Assembly (NCBI GenBank): GCA_002842095.1
Contig: PHCB01000014.1
Location: 105,765 to 169,764, forward strand
DNA from: a candidate division BRC1 bacterium HGW-BRC1-1
GTDB lineage: Bacteria > Sumerlaeota > Sumerlaeia > Sumerlaeales > Sumerlaeaceae
DNA: 64,000 nucleotides
Reading direction: 5' to 3'
The translations under genes and the position numbers were made by a program. Under the pieces are notes generated by a model that was given only the letters and a program-made list of their open reading frames with translations, did not search any database and had not been told where the DNA came from. Every line of letters begins with the position of its first letter. The first letter of the stretch is position 1. Shown piece by piece: positions 55,089 through 64,000 of this stretch.

Positions 55089-55637
55089 ATGGCCCCACCA
55101 ATTTCAAAAGAGCTCATCCTCGACGCGGCGGAAAGCGTAGTTCGCGAGGTGGGGGCGACTCACATGACCCTCGAGGCTGTGGCGGAGCGGGCCGGGATCA
55201 GCAAGGGCGGGCTTCTCTATAATTTCCCAAACAAGGATGCTCTGCTTCAGGCGATGATCAACCGCATGATGGAGGCGTTGGAGGCAGCGCGCGGGCGGGC
55301 GCGGGAGCATCTTGGGAACAAAGACGCGGATGAACTGACCGTTGAAATTCAAATGCTGGCCGATCTTGATGCCGCTGAATCGTGTCGCGGTGCAACCTTC
55401 CTCGCAGTGATGGCGAATCAACCAGACCTGATGATCCCGTTTCACGAATCCATCAGCCAACGTTGTTCCAAGGATCTCCTGGTTAGCGAATGTTCGCATC
55501 AAGCTGCCGTGGTTTACCTGGCGGCGATGGGGATGCATCTCGCCAAACTCTTAAGCATTCCGCTACTTACCGCGGAGCGACGAGCAAAGATATACAGCGA
55601 CCTGCTCGATCAGGCAAAGCAGATGAGGGAGAACTAA
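55089..55637 (+). CDS. TetR-family regulator of the RND pump
   Basis: 182 residues from the ATG at 55089; an in-frame TTG at 55041 lies inside the presumed operator. The DNA-binding part is ELILDAAESVVREVGATHMTLEAVAERAGISKGGLLYNFPNKDALLQAMI, the TetR signature with helix-turn-helix at about residues 28-47. The C-terminal TetR_C_33-like part ends VYLAAMGMHLAKLLSIPLLTAE. It precedes acrA-acrB on the same strand by 113 bp and is divergent from the first tetR operon. Confidence 0.9.
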   Translation: MAPPISKELILDAAESVVREVGATHMTLEAVAERAGISKGGLLYNFPNKDALLQAMINRMMEALEAARGRAREHLGNKDADELTVEIQMLADLDAAESCRGATFLAVMANQPDLMIPFHESISQRCSKDLLVSECSHQAAVVYLAAMGMHLAKLLSIPLLTAERRAKIYSDLLDQAKQMREN

Positions 55638-55750
55638 GCCGACACTGATAGATTTTCGTGACGACTTATCTGGGACCAAATCCAGCAGTCCCCGCCGTAC
55701 ACTCCCAAATTTTAGAAAATTTTATACCGCATTTTATTGAGGAATTCCCC

Positions 55751-57118
55751 ATGATTCAGAAGAGGCATCAAGACATGACATTTAAGCTCTCTCCCGCTCC
55801 CGCACGACGGTGGCGTTCGTTATGCGCAGCGTCATCCATCCCACTCGTTTTATTTTTGGCGGGATGTGGAGGTAACAAAAATCAGGGGCCACCCCCACAG
55901 CAAACGCCTCAGGTGGCAGTGTTGACGGTGCAACCGGAATCGGTAACGGTTACCACGGAACTCCCCGGGCGCACAACGGCAAATCTTGTAGCCGAGATTC
56001 GGCCTCAGGTCAGCGGCATCATCAAGGAGCGCTTGTTTACCGAAGGCGCCAATGTGAAGGCTGGCGAGGTTTTATACAAAATCGATCCGGCAACTTTTCA
56101 GGCAACCTATGATGCGGCAGCTTCCAAACTGGAAGTTTCCAAAAAGAGCGCCGACCGCGCGCGGGCGGGTCTGACTGCGGTTCAAGCAATGTTGGCGCAG
56201 GAACAGGCCACGCTGGATTTGGCCCAGGCAAACCGGAATCGCTATGAATCTCTGGCGCAATCCGGTTCAGTCTCTGTGAGCGAGAGGGACAAGGCCATCA
56301 CCGAGGCAAAGGTTGCAGACGCAACCTTGCGCTCGATTCAGGCGCAAGTTACCAGCAACGAGCAGGCCATCGCGGAAGCAGAGGCGAATATCCAGCAGGC
56401 GAAATCGTCGCTGGAGATTGCCAAGATTAATCTGGATTACACCAGCATAACAGCGCCCATTGATGGGCGCACCGGCAGGTCGGAAGTAACCGTGGGCGCT
56501 CTTGTGAGCGCCAACCAACCCATCCCGCTAACAACCATTCAAAAGCTCAACCCCATCTATGTAGACGTGCCCCAGTCGACGGTTGACCTGTTGCGCCTGC
56601 GCCGGAGTCTGGAGGAGGGCAACCTCGTACAGAATGGTGTTCATCGCAACAATGTTAAATTAATTCTCGAGGACGGCTCCACTTACAAGGAGCAGGGCAC
56701 GGTTCAGTTCCTCGACGTGTCGGTGGATACACAAACCGGTTCGGTTATTCTGCGCATGGAGTTTCCGAACCCCGAAGGCATCCTGCTGCCGGGCATGTTT
56801 GTGCGGGCGGTGCTGGAGGAAGGCGTGGCAGAGAATGCCATTGTGATTCCTCAGCAGGCGGTTACCCGCAACCAGAAGGGTCTGCCCGAAGCCTACGTTG
56901 TTGACAGCGAGGGTAAGGCGCAAATTAAAGCTCTCGAGATTGAAAAGGCCATTGGAAACAAATGGCTGGTCTCCTCGGGTTTGGTCGCCGGTGATCGCAT
57001 AATCGTAGAGGGACTACAGCGAGTTCGCCCGAACGCTACGGTGAAAACGGTTCCTTTCGATGCGACTACTACTTCCTCGGCTCAAGCAACCGAAACCACT
57101 TCCACCACCAATCAGTAA
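55751..57118 (+). CDS. RND efflux periplasmic adaptor lipoprotein (AcrA family)
   Basis: 455 residues from the ATG at 55751, which has GAGGAA upstream; the frame is open to a GTG at 55658. A lipoprotein signal ends LVLFLAGCGGNKNQ, so the cysteine is lipidated. The lipoyl and hairpin parts are PGRTTANLVAEIRPQVSGIIKERLFTEGANVKAG and an Ala/Gln/Lys-rich coiled coil at about 130-240. DYTSITAPIDGRTGRSEVTVGALV is diagnostic of AcrA/MexA. It bridges the AcrB-type pump to an outer-membrane channel. No tolC-like gene follows. Confidence 0.93.
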   Translation: MIQKRHQDMTFKLSPAPARRWRSLCAASSIPLVLFLAGCGGNKNQGPPPQQTPQVAVLTVQPESVTVTTELPGRTTANLVAEIRPQVSGIIKERLFTEGANVKAGEVLYKIDPATFQATYDAAASKLEVSKKSADRARAGLTAVQAMLAQEQATLDLAQANRNRYESLAQSGSVSVSERDKAITEAKVADATLRSIQAQVTSNEQAIAEAEANIQQAKSSLEIAKINLDYTSITAPIDGRTGRSEVTVGALVSANQPIPLTTIQKLNPIYVDVPQSTVDLLRLRRSLEEGNLVQNGVHRNNVKLILEDGSTYKEQGTVQFLDVSVDTQTGSVILRMEFPNPEGILLPGMFVRAVLEEGVAENAIVIPQQAVTRNQKGLPEAYVVDSEGKAQIKALEIEKAIGNKWLVSSGLVAGDRIIVEGLQRVRPNATVKTVPFDATTTSSAQATETTSTTNQ

Positions 57119-57138
57119 CACTTAGCGGAGCCCCCTTC

Positions 57139-60100
57139 ATGTTATCTAAATTCTTTCTGGATCGCCCGGTTTTCGCGTGGGTTATCGCCATCACCATCAT
57201 GGTGGCGGGTGGCCTCGCTATTTATAGTCTGCCGGTTTCCCAGTACCCCCCCATTGCCCCTCCCTCCATTGCCATCGACGCGTTTTACGCGGGTGCTTCG
57301 GCCGAGACCGTGGAGAACACGGTGGTGCAGTTGATCGAGCAAAAGATGACAGGCTTCGACAACCTGCTTTATATGTCGGCGCGAAGCAGTTCGTCGGGTG
57401 CGGGACGCATCGAGTTGACGTTCGCGCCGGGCACCGACCCGGACTTTGCGTGGTCGCAGGTCCAGAACAAACTCCAGCTTGCGATGGCAAGCCTGCCCGA
57501 TGTGGTGCAACGGCAGGGCGTGAAGGTGAGCAAATCCACTCGTAACTATCTCATTATCGTGGGTCTCATCTCGGAGGATGGCAGCCTGAACCAGTGGGAC
57601 CTGGGCGACTACGCCCAGTCGCGCGTGGAGCAGGTTCTGTCGCGCGTTCCGGGCGTGGGCGAGGTTGAAATTTTTGGTGGTCAGTACGCCATGCGTGTGT
57701 GGCTCGATTCCGAAAAACTGAACAAGTATCAGATGACCATCAACGACGTATTGGCGGCGCTGCAGAATTACAACGTGCAGATTTCAGCAGGTCAGTTTGG
57801 TGCTGTCCCGGCGGTGGAAGGTCAGCGTCTGAACGCCTCCATCGTGGTGCAAAATCTGCTCAGCACTCCGGAAGAATTCGCCAATGTCCCGCTGCGCATC
57901 AACCCTGACGGATCGATCGTTCGCGTGAGCGATGTGGGTCGCACCGAGTTGGGTGCTGAGCGTTATGGAGCCGAGGTCAGTTTCCAGGGCAAGCCCGCCA
58001 CGGCGCTGGCGATTCGTCAGGCGGCGGGTGCCAACGCACTCAAAACAGCCGACAACATTAAAAAAGCATTGGTCGATTTGGAACCTTTCTTCCCCCCAGG
58101 GGTGAAGGTTATTTATCCCTACGACACCACGCCCTTCGTGAAGGTGGCCATTGGCGAAGTGATCAAGACCCTCTTAGAGGCTATTGTGCTCGTGTTCCTG
58201 GTTATGTACCTTTTCATGGGCAACCTCCGGGCGACGTTCATTCCCACCATCGCGGTGCCGGTGGTGATTCTGGGAACCTTCGCCACGCTGGGCTTCTTTG
58301 GTTTCTCCATCAACATGCTCACCATGTTCGCGATGGTGCTGGCTATAGGTTTGCTGGTCGACGATGCCATTGTGGTGGTGGAAAACGTGGAGCGTGTCAT
58401 GACTGAAGAGGGCTTATCGCCCTATGAAGCCACGAAAAAATCCATGGAGGAGATTACCAGCGCGTTGATCGGCATTGGTCTGGTGTTGTCGGCGGTGTTC
58501 GGGCCCATGGCGTTCTTTGGGGGGTCGACCGGCGTTATTTACCGGCAGTTCTCCGTCACCATTATTGCTTCCATGGTGCTGTCGGTGCTCGTGGCCTTGA
58601 TCCTCACGCCGGTGCTTTGCGCTTCCCTTCTGCAGCCGGTGGAGAAGGGGCACGAGCCTGCAGAAAATTCTTTCCGTCTCCTGCGGCCATTCTTCCGGTG
58701 GTTCGATCGCACCTTCTTCCGCGCGCGAGACAACTACATCTGGGTTGTGTCGCACATCCTGCGTCGGAAGCTGCCGTACCTGTTGGTTTTCGTTCTGATT
58801 GTTGTGGCCATGGTGATGCTCTTTAAGCGGATGCCCACGGCATATTTGCCGGATGAAGATCAGGGCATCATGTTCGTGCAGGCAACTCTGCCGACCGGTT
58901 CGACCCTTGAGCAAACCACCGAGATCATGGCGCAGGTGCAGGACTACTTCGACAAGAATGAAACGAAAGCCGTGGACTCCACACTGACGATCGCCGGGTC
59001 AAGTTTCGCGGGTCAGTCGCAAAACTCAGGCATGGCGTTCATCAAGTTACGCCCATGGGACGACCGTCAGGATGCATCTCTGAAGGTGAAGGCGGTAGTG
59101 GGGCGGGCCATGGGGCATTTCTCACAAATCCGCAATGCCATGGTGTTTGCGTTCCCTCCGCCGGCAGTTACGGAGCTGAGCCAGGCCGGTGGTTTCGACA
59201 TGCAGTTGGTCAACCGCGCGGGTCTGCCCCACGAAGACCTGATGAAAGCCCGTGGAGAATTGCTGGATTTGACGACGAAAGACCAACGAGTGGTGCGGGT
59301 GCGCGCCAATGGTTTGGATGACGTGCCGGAGTATCGACTGAACATCGATTGGGATAAAGCCGGCATGTTGGGCGTTCCGATCAATTCCATCCATCGTACC
59401 GTCTCGGCGGCTTTCGGTAGCGCTTATGTGAACGACTTCGTGCAGAACAACCGCGTGAAGCGCGTTATTGCCCAGGCTGAGCCCGAAGACCGCATGCTGC
59501 CACAGGACATCAACAAGCTGTACGTGCGCAACGACAAGGGCAAGATGGTCCCCTTCTCGGCGTTCTCGGAAGGCCATTGGGATTTTGGTCCGCAATCGCT
59601 GGAGCGCTTTAACGGTTTCCCTTCGATTAGTATCATAGGTGAACCTGCGGCCGGCCAAAGCTCGGGCGAGGCCATGAGTACGATGGAAAGTCTGGTTGCA
59701 AAACTGCCCGCGGGAGTCGGAGTCGATTGGGCCGGGTTGAGCTTTCAGGAAAGACAGTCAGGCTCGCAGGCGCCGTTCCTCTATGCCTTCTCGATTCTGG
59801 TAATCTTCCTGTGTCTCGCGGCTCTGTATGAGAGCTGGCCTATTCCTATCTCGATTCTGCTGGCACTGCCCTTGGGCATCATCGGCGGCATCATCGCTAC
59901 TTCCGTGCGGGGATTCCCGAACGACGTTTATTTCCAGATCGGATTGCTGACGACGTTGGGGCTCACGACCAAGAACGCGATTCTGATCGTGCAGTTCGCC
60001 AAGGCGCGAGCAGACCAGGGACAGGGACTGATTGAAGCGACCATTGAGGCGTCGAAGCTGCGCCTGCGCCCGATCCTGATGACCTCGCTGGCGTTCGGGT

Positions 60101-60291
60101 TCGGCGTGCTTCCGTTGGCAATAGCCAGCGGCGCCGGAGCCGGAGCGCAACAGGCCATCGGCACGTCGGTTATCGGTGGCGTTATCACGTCGACCTTCCT
60201 CGTCACCATCTTCGCGCCGCTCTTCTTCGTCATCATCGAGCGGTTGTTTGGCAAGAAGGACAAGGCTAACGGGAACGGAAACAAGGCTTAG
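57139..60291 (+). CDS. RND multidrug efflux pump inner-membrane subunit (AcrB/HAE1 family)
   Basis: 1050 residues, the normal size. Start MLSKFFLDRPVFAWVIAITI; two sets of membrane helices flank large periplasmic loops. The proton-relay aspartates are in helix 4: ALAIGLLVDDAIVVVENVERVM near residue 405, and the lysine side appears in TTLGLTTKNAILIVQFAKA near residue 945. SQYPPIAPPSIAIDAFYAGASAETVENTVVQLIEQKM is the pore-domain start. It pumps hydrophobic compounds using the proton gradient, with the adaptor encoded 20 bp upstream. The regulator is the TetR protein before the adaptor. Confidence 0.96.
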   Translation: MLSKFFLDRPVFAWVIAITIMVAGGLAIYSLPVSQYPPIAPPSIAIDAFYAGASAETVENTVVQLIEQKMTGFDNLLYMSARSSSSGAGRIELTFAPGTDPDFAWSQVQNKLQLAMASLPDVVQRQGVKVSKSTRNYLIIVGLISEDGSLNQWDLGDYAQSRVEQVLSRVPGVGEVEIFGGQYAMRVWLDSEKLNKYQMTINDVLAALQNYNVQISAGQFGAVPAVEGQRLNASIVVQNLLSTPEEFANVPLRINPDGSIVRVSDVGRTELGAERYGAEVSFQGKPATALAIRQAAGANALKTADNIKKALVDLEPFFPPGVKVIYPYDTTPFVKVAIGEVIKTLLEAIVLVFLVMYLFMGNLRATFIPTIAVPVVILGTFATLGFFGFSINMLTMFAMVLAIGLLVDDAIVVVENVERVMTEEGLSPYEATKKSMEEITSALIGIGLVLSAVFGPMAFFGGSTGVIYRQFSVTIIASMVLSVLVALILTPVLCASLLQPVEKGHEPAENSFRLLRPFFRWFDRTFFRARDNYIWVVSHILRRKLPYLLVFVLIVVAMVMLFKRMPTAYLPDEDQGIMFVQATLPTGSTLEQTTEIMAQVQDYFDKNETKAVDSTLTIAGSSFAGQSQNSGMAFIKLRPWDDRQDASLKVKAVVGRAMGHFSQIRNAMVFAFPPPAVTELSQAGGFDMQLVNRAGLPHEDLMKARGELLDLTTKDQRVVRVRANGLDDVPEYRLNIDWDKAGMLGVPINSIHRTVSAAFGSAYVNDFVQNNRVKRVIAQAEPEDRMLPQDINKLYVRNDKGKMVPFSAFSEGHWDFGPQSLERFNGFPSISIIGEPAAGQSSGEAMSTMESLVAKLPAGVGVDWAGLSFQERQSGSQAPFLYAFSILVIFLCLAALYESWPIPISILLALPLGIIGGIIATSVRGFPNDVYFQIGLLTTLGLTTKNAILIVQFAKARADQGQGLIEATIEASKLRLRPILMTSLAFGFGVLPLAIASGAGAGAQQAIGTSVIGGVITSTFLVTIFAPLFFVIIERLFGKKDKANGNGNKA

Positions 60292-60294
60292 GAA

Positions 60295-61503
60295 TCAGCG
60301 GTAAAGCAGATACTTCGCCCGCTGTTTCTTGAACTGCTCCAGGCGCGGCTGCCACTCGGCCACCAGTTCGTCCACCGTGGTGGTAGCCAGGCGCGTGTGC
60401 AGGTTTTCCACGCCCATCAGGCGAGCGGCGTAGGACTTCACCACCACCTGGTCAGGGTACAGGGTTTGCGCGGTCTTGAGCATGTGCAGGCCCATGGCCA
60501 CGGGGCGGAAGGTCTCCGGGTCCGTAACCTCGATGCGCACGCCGCCGCAAGCCTGGCCGCGGAACTTGCCGCCCGCGGATGTGAACGTGGTAGCGTGGAA
60601 ACGCACGCCGGGCAGGTCCAGCGCGTTCAGCACCCTGGCCCAGGCATCGCCTTTGATAAACGGCGCGCCTGCCTGCTCAAAGGGAATCTCCGTGCCGCGC
60701 CCCTCGCTGAGGTTGCTCCCCTCGAAGATGCACGTGCCCGGATAAGTGAGCGTGGTGGCGGGCGAGACAATGCTGGGGCTGGGCTTCACAAACTTGCGGT
60801 TGGCGGGCCAGAGGTCCGCGCGGTGCCAGTCCGTCATCGGTATGACGTGCAGATCGCAGCGTCCGCCGAGGGCCTCGCCGTTCCACCAACGCGCGAATTC
60901 GCCGGCGGTCATGCCGTGGCGCGTGGCCACGCCAAAGGCGGCGCCGTCGGGCAAACGCCCCACCAGACCGCCGCTTGTGGTGTTGGGCGAGCCTTCCACA
61001 ACAAGCCCGCCGATGGGGTTGGGGCGGTCGACCACATAGAACGGTTTGCCCGCGCTGGTTGCCGCGTCCATGCAGTAAGTCATGCTCCACACGAAGGTGT
61101 AGAAGCGCACGCCCACGTCCTGCATGTCGAAAACGAGCGCGTCTATCTCGGCCATCTGCTCGGGGGTGGGAGCCGTGCGCTTGCCATAGATGGCGATCAC
61201 GGGGATGCTGGTCTCCGGATCGACACTGTCGGAGCCCGAAGCACCGGGGGCCTGCGCGCCGCGTATGCCATGCTCGGGCGCGAAAAACGCCGTAATGTTC
61301 GTGCCGTGTTCCCGCCGGAGAATGTCGGCGTCAAGCACGCCCTGCTCGTCGCAGCCGGACGGATTGGTGATCATGCCAACCCGCGCCGTGGTCAGCGCAT
61401 CGGCCAACGAGGCCAGTTGTTCACGCACCGGCGAAGCCGCACGAGCAGGTTGGAGGGTGATGCAAGCCAGGACGGTAATAGCCGCACAAATAAAAGTTCT
61501 CAT
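60295..61503 (-). CDS. Exo-beta-N-acetylmuramidase NamZ family (DUF1343)
   Basis: 402 residues. Signal peptide MRTFICAAITVLACITLQPA with cleavage near ARA-ASP. DUF1343 motifs: RVGMITNPSGCDEQG, AFFAPEHGIRGAQAPG, ALVFDMQDVGVRFYTFVWSM, VVDRPNPIGGLVVEG and FEGSNLSEGRGTEIPFEQAGAPFI. NamZ releases N-acetylmuramic acid from the end of wall glycan fragments, for recycling or scavenging. It converges with the RND pump gene (3 bp gap) and lies 208 bp downstream of a GHL10 gene on the same strand. The exact substrate here is inferred from the family. Confidence 0.88.
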   Translation of the reverse strand: MRTFICAAITVLACITLQPARAASPVREQLASLADALTTARVGMITNPSGCDEQGVLDADILRREHGTNITAFFAPEHGIRGAQAPGASGSDSVDPETSIPVIAIYGKRTAPTPEQMAEIDALVFDMQDVGVRFYTFVWSMTYCMDAATSAGKPFYVVDRPNPIGGLVVEGSPNTTSGGLVGRLPDGAAFGVATRHGMTAGEFARWWNGEALGGRCDLHVIPMTDWHRADLWPANRKFVKPSPSIVSPATTLTYPGTCIFEGSNLSEGRGTEIPFEQAGAPFIKGDAWARVLNALDLPGVRFHATTFTSAGGKFRGQACGGVRIEVTDPETFRPVAMGLHMLKTAQTLYPDQVVVKSYAARLMGVENLHTRLATTTVDELVAEWQPRLEQFKKQRAKYLLYR

Positions 61504-61711
61504 GTGATGGGTCTCCCATGAGGTGAAAGCAAAGCGGATGGGTGACGCAGACGCAAGGAGAAGGGGGCTGGTTGCCAGGAAACACGCCGCTCTTCTTCGC
61601 TCTGATTAGGACCGGGAGTTCAGCAGCACGTCAGGTCGTGCATACGTGTCTGTCTGTGTTGCCAGCGGGTCCCATCCTTCTTCCCATCCAGAAATCAGAT
61701 TCCAGACTTTC

Positions 61712-63442
61712 TCACCGTGGTTGGCCAAGCGCGCTTGGACCGGGACCGAACCCGATGTTAGATGCCTCGAATGCGTCCCGGGCGGCAGGTGTCAGGGTGC
61801 CGATGTGCCACACCGAATAGCCACGCACGCCCGCCTGGCGCATCTTGCAGATTTGTTCGCCAACGCCCTCCCAGGGCAACAGGCCATAAATGACCCGACT
61901 TTGGTCGGGAACCAATTTCTTGATGGCGTCCATCGCGGCCTCCATGCCGCCGGTGGCGCTGTAGATCAACGGTACGACGGCATCCACATAGCCCAGCCTC
62001 ACCCACTCGGGCCAGTCCTGACCCTTACCCTCCATCTCCTCCACAGGCACTGCGCACGCCGTAATGGTTCGCCCGGGAAAATTGGTGTGAATCGTTGATG
62101 AAAGTTCGCGCATGAAATCCGTTACCCGCGCCTCGCGCCATTTCATCCACGTCTTCCACTCCCCGCTCCCTTCGGCAAAAACCGTCAGCGTCGTGCCCGT
62201 ATCCTCGGCAAATTGCTTACGGCAGTAACTGCAATAGCAGAAGTCCGTATTAGGGAATCGAACGCGGTCGAGGTTCAGACCGTCGAAGGGGTACTTCTCC
62301 AGCATCTCCGAGTAAAGCCCAATAAGTAACTTGTGACTCTCCGGATTGGCTGGACAGAGGGACGTATAGTAACCATAAGTCGGATTATAAAAAGAATTAT
62401 TCCCGTCCTTGTCAATTGCCGCGAGAGCCGGATAGCGGGTAACAAGCCCGCCCTGGCTACCTGACGTGTCTTTATTGAAGGACGAGTAAAATCCGTACTC
62501 TGGCCACGCTTCTGCCCGCATCCCCTTATTCTGAACGGCGGCAACTAGTGAATCCACGACGAGCGCATTGGTGCTACCGAGCCAACTTTGCAGTAGAAAG
62601 GCACTGCCGGGGTATTGAACATATTGGCGCCACTGGGTGTTTATGCAAATTGTATTAAATCCAGCAGAATCAAGGGCAGCAAGCATCTCATCCTGCTTCT
62701 CAGGACTCATCTCAAGAAAAGCGGTGGGCGCCCATATGGCTCGGACTTCGCCCAGTAACCCCTGCCATCCAGTTTTCCCGCGAACGGCGGCCTTGGTGGT
62801 TACGCACCTTTCCTGGAACGACAGGGTGCTCGTGGTAACCATTGTTGCCAACTTTGCAAGTGTGCGCAATTCGCCCGTCAACACATCCCAATTGGCTTGT
62901 GCCATCGGACTTAGCGCTTCGCCGCTGGATGGATGATCGAAGGTCACTCCCTTCCCGTCCCTGGCAAAAGATATAATATATCCCTCACCCTCCGAACATG
63001 GCTGGCGAGTTGCGTAGGGCGACTCAAAAATACCCTGTAACTCCAGTGCCTCTAGAAAATCCCGTACGAAAGTCTCTGAAATATGACCAATCGCATATGG
63101 GGCACGAAACATGTATTTCGGATTTTCATCCAGTGACCATATAATGGTGCCATCACTCCACAGTGCGACCCCCACTGGGAACTTTTCCCAGCGCCACTCG
63201 TGTACACGAATCGAATCATGTTCGTCCGAATAAAGAGCAGCTACGGGTGCTGGGAATCCCGCTAAACAAGGGAAATATGCCATGGCTGCAGGCTCGACAT
63301 CGCGACCCACTGTGCCAGTTGTGGTTGTGGTTGCTGCCCCTATTTGAACCTGCAGGAGCAGAAAAAACAGGAAAAGGTATGAGGAAACTACATATAAGAC
63401 AGGACAGTTCTTAAAATTCCTCAAAAGGTCAAATTTTAACAT
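61712..63442 (-). CDS. Secreted GHL10-family glycosidase-like protein
   Basis: 576 residues from the ATG at 63442. An N-terminal hydrophobic segment (YVVSSYLFLFFLLLQVQIGA) is a signal peptide. Residues about 30-190 are of unknown type. The GHL10 barrel (about 235-560) has EVRAIWAPTAFLEMSPEKQDEMLAALDSAGFNTICINTQWR, then GMRAEAWPEYGFYSS, DGLNLDRVRFPNTDFCYCSYCRKQF with a Cys cluster, and ACAVPVEEMEGKGQDWPEW. The family is glycoside-hydrolase-like, and YngK is its best-known member, with catalysis mostly unproven. It precedes namZ on the same strand, so both may act on wall or other glycans. Confidence 0.8.
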   Translation of the reverse strand: MLKFDLLRNFKNCPVLYVVSSYLFLFFLLLQVQIGAATTTTTGTVGRDVEPAAMAYFPCLAGFPAPVAALYSDEHDSIRVHEWRWEKFPVGVALWSDGTIIWSLDENPKYMFRAPYAIGHISETFVRDFLEALELQGIFESPYATRQPCSEGEGYIISFARDGKGVTFDHPSSGEALSPMAQANWDVLTGELRTLAKLATMVTTSTLSFQERCVTTKAAVRGKTGWQGLLGEVRAIWAPTAFLEMSPEKQDEMLAALDSAGFNTICINTQWRQYVQYPGSAFLLQSWLGSTNALVVDSLVAAVQNKGMRAEAWPEYGFYSSFNKDTSGSQGGLVTRYPALAAIDKDGNNSFYNPTYGYYTSLCPANPESHKLLIGLYSEMLEKYPFDGLNLDRVRFPNTDFCYCSYCRKQFAEDTGTTLTVFAEGSGEWKTWMKWREARVTDFMRELSSTIHTNFPGRTITACAVPVEEMEGKGQDWPEWVRLGYVDAVVPLIYSATGGMEAAMDAIKKLVPDQSRVIYGLLPWEGVGEQICKMRQAGVRGYSVWHIGTLTPAARDAFEASNIGFGPGPSALGQPR

Positions 63443-63572
63443 CAAGTTCTCCGTCCAGTTAATCTTTAAAAAACGTCGAAAATCATCGCAGGTTTAAATT
63501 ATTTTCCGAAACTCTAACGTCGGGGTTAAATTGAAAAACCAAGATAGTGAACCCAAACAAGCAACTAACCCA

Positions 63573-64000
63573 TTAGGGACTTGGCACCGGTGTCAATTCT
63601 GGAAAAGGTGTAGGGGTTGGAAGTCCTGCAGCTGTGCAAAATGTTATCGCTTGATCGAGGGAACCTTTCTTCTGCCATTCAACCCAAGTATAATGAGGAT
63701 GCGTTGTTTCAAGATCTATATTGAAAAGACATGCCGCACTCAATTTGTGTGCTTTGCACTCGCCAATATTCTGAGCTGTCGTATTGCGAAACTTCGAGTA
63801 TCCGTCCTCGCCACATATCGGATCGGGATCTGTCAAATGGCTTTGCTCATGAATATTAATACAGTTTTGAGCTGCGGTGGAAGGAATGTTCCAAAAACAC
63901 ACTCTAGTATTCTCTTGCATTCTTGGCCGTAAGTAACATTTGTTATGGGGCATGAGCCGAATAGCCCCCTCCATCACGCTACTCCCCGAGGAGCGCGCGG
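63573..64000 (-). CDS. C-terminal part of a protein with an HExxH metal motif, runs off right edge
   Basis: The minus-strand frame stays open from 63573 to the window edge, with in-frame GTG/ATG at 63977/63974 but no clear start context, so the visible part is probably the end of a longer protein. About 140 residues are seen. INIHEQSHLTDPDPICGED contains HEQSH, the HExxH zinc-metallopeptidase motif, followed by ECKAHKLSAACLF. That His-Glu...Glu-Cys...Cys arrangement is similar to C-terminal domains of RHS/polymorphic-toxin proteins, here by general resemblance only. The tail is Pro/Thr-rich (PTPTPFPELTPVPSP). It ends 131 bp before the GHL10 start, on the same strand. Confidence 0.45.
   Translation of the reverse strand, partial: ARSSGSSVMEGAIRLMPHNKCYLRPRMQENTRVCFWNIPSTAAQNCINIHEQSHLTDPDPICGEDGYSKFRNTTAQNIGECKAHKLSAACLFNIDLETTHPHYTWVEWQKKGSLDQAITFCTAAGLPTPTPFPELTPVPSP

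Noticed and set aside
60397..61521. 374-residue plus-strand frame across namZ
   Set aside because: Antisense shadow of the DUF1343 gene; residues are Ala/Gly/His-biased.

Overview
The window is dense, ordinary-looking bacterial chromosome: about 50 protein genes on both strands, two tRNA genes, and no rRNA, CRISPR array, phage or recognisable insertion sequence. An RND efflux pump with a lipoprotein adaptor, a periplasmic-type L,D-transpeptidase and the AccB/AccC type of acetyl-CoA carboxylase point to a Gram-negative cell envelope. The mixture of secreted glycosidase-like proteins, DUF1015, DUF1343 and GHL10 families, a GH57 branching enzyme and a T-box riboswitch in front of leuA suggests a little-studied lineage near the candidate phyla Sumerlaeota or Hydrogenedentota or the Planctomycetes/Verrucomicrobia neighbourhood. 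That placement is an inference without any marker-gene comparison.

Layout. 1-4.6 kb: accB-accC (leaving the left edge), prmA, a family 2 glycosyltransferase, a DUF5009-type membrane acyltransferase and two very small membrane proteins. 4.6-9.8 kb: recD2, a membrane-anchored TPR protein, an IscU-like protein lacking one scaffold cysteine, a divergent MgtE-like transporter and ruvX. 10-17.5 kb: rplM-rpsI with terminator, a DUF374 acyltransferase, a secreted protein of unknown function, a T-box leader with leuA, pyrophosphatase and an orphan solute-binding protein. 17.6-22 kb: DUF1015-aguA facing an HD-GYP regulator plus a small P-loop kinase. 22.3-31.3 kb: dnaE overlapping a membrane glycosyltransferase/TPR protein, tRNA-Phe, the gdx guanidinium exporter, a trans-sulfuration enzyme and a GH57 branching enzyme. 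31.4-40.5 kb: a hybrid histidine kinase convergent with an NtrC-type regulator, ackA, a double-ACT protein, def, and a reactive-sulfur operon (rhodanese plus CoA-disulfide reductase-rhodanese) behind a palindromic operator. 40.8-43.8 kb: two secreted proteins with the same last four residues. 43.9-51.2 kb: ilvD, tRNA-Val, glycosidase-like proteins, an L,D-transpeptidase and aguB. 51.3-60.3 kb: two efflux systems, each with its own TetR regulator, transcribed divergently. 60.3-64 kb: NamZ, a GHL10 glycosidase and the end of a protein with an HExxH motif at the right edge.

Pathways that join up: leuA and ilvD serve branched-chain amino acid synthesis; aguA and aguB, about 28 kb apart, together convert agmatine to putrescine; def, rplM, rpsI and prmA are translation-related; NamZ, L,D-transpeptidase and the glycosidases act on wall or environmental glycans.

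The observations I find most worth following are: the identical C-terminal W-E-L-Y of two otherwise unrelated secreted proteins, perhaps an undescribed sorting tag; the T-box whose specifier and acceptor-pairing bases both fit tRNA-Leu; an ATTC-N8-GAAT operator before the sulfur operon, matching the known persulfide-sensor site; the altered IscU-like scaffold; and the HExxH protein at the right edge, which resembles the ends of polymorphic toxins.
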